64,000 nucleotides of DNA from Luteolibacter flavescens. GTDB lineage: Bacteria > Verrucomicrobiota > Verrucomicrobiia > Verrucomicrobiales > Akkermansiaceae. How positions within the stretch are numbered: position 1 is the first letter of the stretch; every line of letters starts with the position of its first letter. The notes beneath the pieces are model-generated. The model did not search any database and was not told where the DNA came from. It saw only the letters and a list, made by a program, of their open reading frames with translations. The stretch spans positions 1-64,000 of the forward strand of contig NZ_JAPDDS010000017.1 in assembly GCF_025950085.1 (NCBI RefSeq). The letters run 5' to 3'. Shown here piece after piece: positions 60,743-64,000 of this stretch. Both the position numbers and the translations under genes were made by a program.

Positions 60743-62806
60743 ATGACTCTCCCCGATTTGCGGATCCTCCCGGCTTCCGGCCTCCTGGCGCTCTCCTCCC
60801 TCGCACCGGCGGAGACGCCGCACGAGATGGACGACCTGGTCGTCTCCTCGCGCGCCGATCATCCGACGCTCGGGCGAAAGGAAGGCGACTTCGCGCTGCC
60901 GCTACCGGGCGGACGCGGCTTCCAGGACGTGCTGCCGCTCTTGCCAAATGTCCAGCAAGGCTCGCCGAGTTCCACCGCCTTCACCATGCGCGGGCTGGGG
61001 CAGGACAACGTGATCTTCCTGCTCGGCACGCAGTCGAACACGCTGCTGAATTTCTCGGATGGCGGAGCGCCGCAGACCGCATCCTCGCTGACCTCGGTGA
61101 CGCCGCTGATGTGGGACATCGGGGAAGTGCGGGTGACGCGCGGTCCGGTGCTCTTCGGCCGTGGCGTGAATGCCGCGGGCGGCGAGATCCGGCTGGAGCC
61201 GAATGCCCCGCAGTTCTTCCACGAGGGCAAGGCGACGGTCGAGCTGGCAGACTACGGCTCGTGGCGCGTCGGGCTGACGGAGAACATGGAGCTGATTCCG
61301 GAGAAGCTGGCACTGCGGGTGAGCGCAGCCTCCGAGGGCACGCACAACGCGGTGACGAATCTCTACGACGGCAACGAGCGTTTCGCGGAAACCCGCCGCG
61401 AGAATTTCCGCGGACAATTGCGCTGGCGGCCCGCCGGGAACGAGCAGTCGGTCTTTGACCTGCGGGTGGATCTGGACCGCGGGCGCGGGAATTTCTTCGG
61501 CCAGGCCTACCAGCTTCCCGGACGCGACATCTTCGACCGGGTGGTGAATGTGAATGACACCGCGACACTCCCGGCGGATCGCCATGCCTTCGTGCTGCGC
61601 GGCCGCGTGGAGCTGGACGACGGATGGTGGGTGGAGTCCGAGTCGTCCTACTCAAAGCTCGACGGCACCCACTTCAATGACTTCGACGGTTCGCCGCTGC
61701 TCGATTGGTTCTACGTCTATACCGCGGACGAGACGCGCCTGACCGAAAGCCTGCGCGTCGGTCGCGAGGGCGAGGGCTTCCGCTGGCTGGCTGGCATCTA
61801 TGCGGAGGCGGCGGAGTATGAATTTTCGTTCAAGGGCCGTGGGCTCGGGCCGGTGCCGGCGGGGCGTCGCTTTGAAAGCGTGACGACCGAGGAAATCGGC
61901 ATCGCGGCTGCCTACGGACACGGGGAGCTCGAGCTGGGCCGGGATATCTGGCTGACGGGCGGGCTGAGGCTTGACCACCAGTCGCGGGATCAGGTGTCTG
62001 CCGCGCAGATCAGCGGAGCCCTGCGGGGTCGCGATGAGGTCGATGTCAGCTCCACCGAGTGGCTGCCGGAGCTGGGGCTGGAGTGGCGCGGCGATGCGCT
62101 GACCACCGGGGCGAAGATTTCACGCGCCTATCGTCCAGGCGGGGCAGCGGTCGCCCCATCGCTCGGCACGTCCCAGGCCTACGGCCCGGAGCGCGGCTGG
62201 GAGCTGAATCTCTTCGCCGAGCACCAGGGCGAGCACCTGCGCAGCACCGTGCGGGCATTCCACGCGTGGATGGACGGACAGCAGGTGCCCTACGTCGCGC
62301 CGGGTGGATTCCCGGTGGTGGACAGCTTCATCACGAACAGCGGGAAATCCCAACGCGCTGGCGTGGAAGTGGAGATGGAGTGGCGGAAGGGCAACTTCGC
62401 CGCCGGAGCGTCGGCAGGCTATCTCCATACCGAATTCGACGAGCTCGTGGTCAATGGCGTGAACCGCAGCGGCCAGGCCTTCCCGCTGGCTCCCGAGTGG
62501 AATGCCGCCCTTGGCATCGGATGGCGTCCGGCCACCGGCTGGTTCGGCGAGATGACGGTCCAGTGGGCGGACACGTCCTACGCGCAGATCGACTCCACGG
62601 CGGCAACCAAGCTGGAAGCGCGCACCCTGCTCTCCGCCCGCACCGGCTACCGCTGGCAACAGGTGGACGCCTACGTCTTCGGCAGCAACCTGCTCGACGA
62701 GGAGTATGCGCTTTCGAAGAACGACTACACCGCCGTGGGCTTGCCGGTGTCCGGCAAGCTCGGGATGCCCTGCGTGATCGGCACGGGCGTGACGATCAAG
62801 TGGTGA
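60743..62806 (+). CDS. TonB-dependent outer-membrane receptor
   Basis: A 687-residue outer-membrane transporter precursor. A signal-like N-terminus (LPASGLLALSSLAPAE) leads to a short TonB-box-like stretch (DDLVVSSRADHPTL) and the plug domain (SSTAFTMRGLGQDNVIFLLG, then MWDIGEVRVTRGPVLFGRG, a hallmark). A beta barrel of many strands follows, ending SGKLGMPCVIGTGVTIKW with an aromatic last residue, as expected for outer-membrane insertion. It follows a xylulokinase-like gene, suggesting uptake of a carbohydrate, but could equally serve siderophores or cobalamin. The ATG at 60743 is the only sensible start. Confidence 0.92.
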   Translation: MTLPDLRILPASGLLALSSLAPAETPHEMDDLVVSSRADHPTLGRKEGDFALPLPGGRGFQDVLPLLPNVQQGSPSSTAFTMRGLGQDNVIFLLGTQSNTLLNFSDGGAPQTASSLTSVTPLMWDIGEVRVTRGPVLFGRGVNAAGGEIRLEPNAPQFFHEGKATVELADYGSWRVGLTENMELIPEKLALRVSAASEGTHNAVTNLYDGNERFAETRRENFRGQLRWRPAGNEQSVFDLRVDLDRGRGNFFGQAYQLPGRDIFDRVVNVNDTATLPADRHAFVLRGRVELDDGWWVESESSYSKLDGTHFNDFDGSPLLDWFYVYTADETRLTESLRVGREGEGFRWLAGIYAEAAEYEFSFKGRGLGPVPAGRRFESVTTEEIGIAAAYGHGELELGRDIWLTGGLRLDHQSRDQVSAAQISGALRGRDEVDVSSTEWLPELGLEWRGDALTTGAKISRAYRPGGAAVAPSLGTSQAYGPERGWELNLFAEHQGEHLRSTVRAFHAWMDGQQVPYVAPGGFPVVDSFITNSGKSQRAGVEVEMEWRKGNFAAGASAGYLHTEFDELVVNGVNRSGQAFPLAPEWNAALGIGWRPATGWFGEMTVQWADTSYAQIDSTAATKLEARTLLSARTGYRWQQVDAYVFGSNLLDEEYALSKNDYTAVGLPVSGKLGMPCVIGTGVTIKW

Positions 62807-62821
62807 CGGAGGAAGGAAGGC

Positions 62822-63424
62822 TTACTTCTTCTCCTCGGTCGCCGGGGCGGTGGTGCCGTCGTTGAGGGTCTTGAGGAGCGCGTCGGTCACGTCGGTGGCG
62901 TCCTTCGTGTAGAGGAGCACCGGGACCTGCGAGGTGCTGGTGCCGGTCTTGTCGAGCACGTAGTCGAAGCCCTCGGCCTCGGCGTACTTCTGCACCTTGG
63001 CGCGGATCTGATCGAGGATGTTCTTCGTGCGGATCTGCATCTGCTCCTGCATCGCGCGCACCTTGCGGTTGCGGAAATCCTCGGCCTCGCGCTGGAGGGC
63101 TTCCGCCTCCTGCATCTTGACCTGCCGCTGGTTGAAGATCTCCTGCTTCTTGGTGTCGGCCACGGAGGGGTCGTTCAGTTGCTTCTGGAAGGCATCCAGA
63201 TCGGCCTTGGCCGCGGTGATGTTGGCGGTGCGTTGCTCGAATTGCTTGGCGACGCCCTGGCCCTCTTCCTCGAACTTGACCTTGGTTTCCTTCGTCGGGT
63301 TGTACTCCATGAAAAGCGCCTGCATGTCCACCGTGGCGATCTTCAGGCGACCGCTGTCCTGCGCGGCGGAGATTCCACCGAAGGCGAGCGAAAGGGCGAT
63401 GACGGAGCGGAGCGAGAGTTTCAT
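62822..63424 (-). CDS. OmpH/Skp-family periplasmic chaperone-like protein
   Basis: A 200-residue protein with signal peptide (LSLRSVIALSLAFGGISAAQ) and the OmpH/Skp pattern: LKIATVDMQALFMEYNPTKE, a long charged coiled coil (SVADTKKQEIFNQRQVKMQE, then EALQREAEDFRNRKVRAMQE) and the typical end AEAEGFDYVLDKTGTS. Skp holds unfolded outer-membrane proteins in the periplasm. The ATG at 63424 starts the signal peptide; the earlier frame is not used. It converges on the TonB receptor with 15 bases between stops. Confidence 0.9.
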   Translation of the reverse strand: MKLSLRSVIALSLAFGGISAAQDSGRLKIATVDMQALFMEYNPTKETKVKFEEEGQGVAKQFEQRTANITAAKADLDAFQKQLNDPSVADTKKQEIFNQRQVKMQEAEALQREAEDFRNRKVRAMQEQMQIRTKNILDQIRAKVQKYAEAEGFDYVLDKTGTSTSQVPVLLYTKDATDVTDALLKTLNDGTTAPATEEKK

Positions 63425-63583
63425 GGTTTCCTTGCGAACGATGCAGATGGGTAGCAGCCCTTGGCGGTCAGGGGAAATTCTTTTCTCCGCCCCCGGGAAT
63501 GGCCTCCGGCGGCGGTAAATTCGACGTAAAGCGTTCGCCACGAGCTTGTTTGCCTGAACTTCGCGGGATCATGGTGGATCGCT

Positions 63584-64000
63584 ATGAAAACAATCACCAT
63601 CCTGTTGCTGACCGCCACCGCGGCCTCCGCCTACACGCTACACGAGTGGGGCACCTTCACCACGGTCGCCGGGTCGGACGGCGTGCTGCTCACCGGACTG
63701 GAGCGCGAGGAAGCCCCGCTGCCGACCTTCACCTACTCCCACTATGGCCTGGAAAACGGCAACCTGCGTGTCGCTCCCGACGAGATCGTAAAGGAACACG
63801 GGAGAATGCCGATCTTGTCCATGATGAAGGGCATGGACCGCCCGCTTCGCGGCGTGACCGTGAAGATGGAGACGCCCGTGATCTACTTCCACTCGGACAA
63901 GGCCTTCGACGTCTCTGTGAAGGTCGGCTTCAATGGAGGGACCATCAGCCAGTGGTATCCGGATCGCTCCGGCGGCGAGACCCTGCCGGTGCCGAAGGCG
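63584..64000 (+). CDS. Exported protein of unknown function, truncated at window end
   Basis: The visible 139 codons begin with a signal peptide (KTITILLLTATAASA) and continue with the conserved-looking YTLHEWGTFTTVAGSDGVLL and a stretch MMKGMDRPLRGVTVKMETPV of strand-rich character. The HEWGTFT opening recurs in uncharacterised exported proteins of Verrucomicrobiota and Planctomycetota. The frame has no stop before the window ends. It is divergent from the OmpH-like gene by about 160 bases. Confidence 0.75.
   Translation, partial: MKTITILLLTATAASAYTLHEWGTFTTVAGSDGVLLTGLEREEAPLPTFTYSHYGLENGNLRVAPDEIVKEHGRMPILSMMKGMDRPLRGVTVKMETPVIYFHSDKAFDVSVKVGFNGGTISQWYPDRSGGETLPVPKA

Overview
The window is GC-rich, densely coded Gram-negative DNA. 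The best guess is a free-living Verrucomicrobiota member close to Luteolibacter/Verrucomicrobiaceae. This rests on KdsA and Lpt lipopolysaccharide genes, a TPR-bearing secretin of the Akkermansia Amuc_1098 type, a tricorn-like S41 peptidase, DUF1080 and LamG-type exported proteins, and many exported proteins of unknown function. No integrase, transposase, CRISPR array, rRNA or prophage gene was seen. The taxonomy is inferred, not proven.

Layout. 1-8.1 kb: the 5' half of a tRNA-Gly, a translationally coupled methyltransferase/flavin oxidase pair, a tricorn-like peptidase, a pectate-lyase-like beta-helix protein, a DUF3592 membrane protein and initiator tRNA-Met. 8.1-9.5 kb: lower-GC DNA behind the tRNA with an orphan HEAT-like gene. 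9.5-17 kb: an MscS channel, a zinc-ribbon membrane protein, a class A penicillin-binding protein whose transpeptidase motifs are degraded, a MidA-type methyltransferase sharing its start region with it, a His-rich lipoprotein, a RibD-like reductase and a monothiol glutaredoxin. 17-22 kb: a serine hydrolase, then kdsA, an LptC/LptA-like fusion, lptB and a DUF1844 gene for lipopolysaccharide core synthesis and export. 22.2-28.9 kb: a complete Wadjet operon, jetABCD (SMC-type anti-plasmid defence). 29-37 kb: an EF-hand protein, an M16 peptidase, a Wzz-like membrane protein, a LamG protein, a cytochrome P450 and a large membrane protein. 37-40 kb: a Zn-dehydrogenase/OPA-like transporter operon facing an XRE-cupin regulator. 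40-46 kb: an RNA methyltransferase, a HEAT-like exported protein, an acetyltransferase, and an ECF sigma factor with a long anti-sigma-like partner. 46.6-50 kb: a GH5-like glycosidase, then small lower-GC genes of unknown function ending in an HNH nuclease operon. 50-57.8 kb: a DUF1080 protein, an AsmA-like protein, the secretin, RibF and a TPR protein. 58-64 kb: YcxB-like and small proteins, a xylulokinase-like kinase, a TonB-dependent receptor, an OmpH/Skp-like chaperone and a truncated exported protein.

The clearest recognised system is Wadjet. The least explained signal is a scatter of intergenic mini-palindromes. Five have nine-base arms around a three-base loop but different sequences, and others are arranged as inverted pairs. 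Further points of interest are the PBP that appears to have lost its transpeptidase Ser/Lys, the LptC/LptA-like fusion with a signal-peptide-like segment in the middle, and a hidden 57-residue gene coupled by GTGA to an HNH nuclease.
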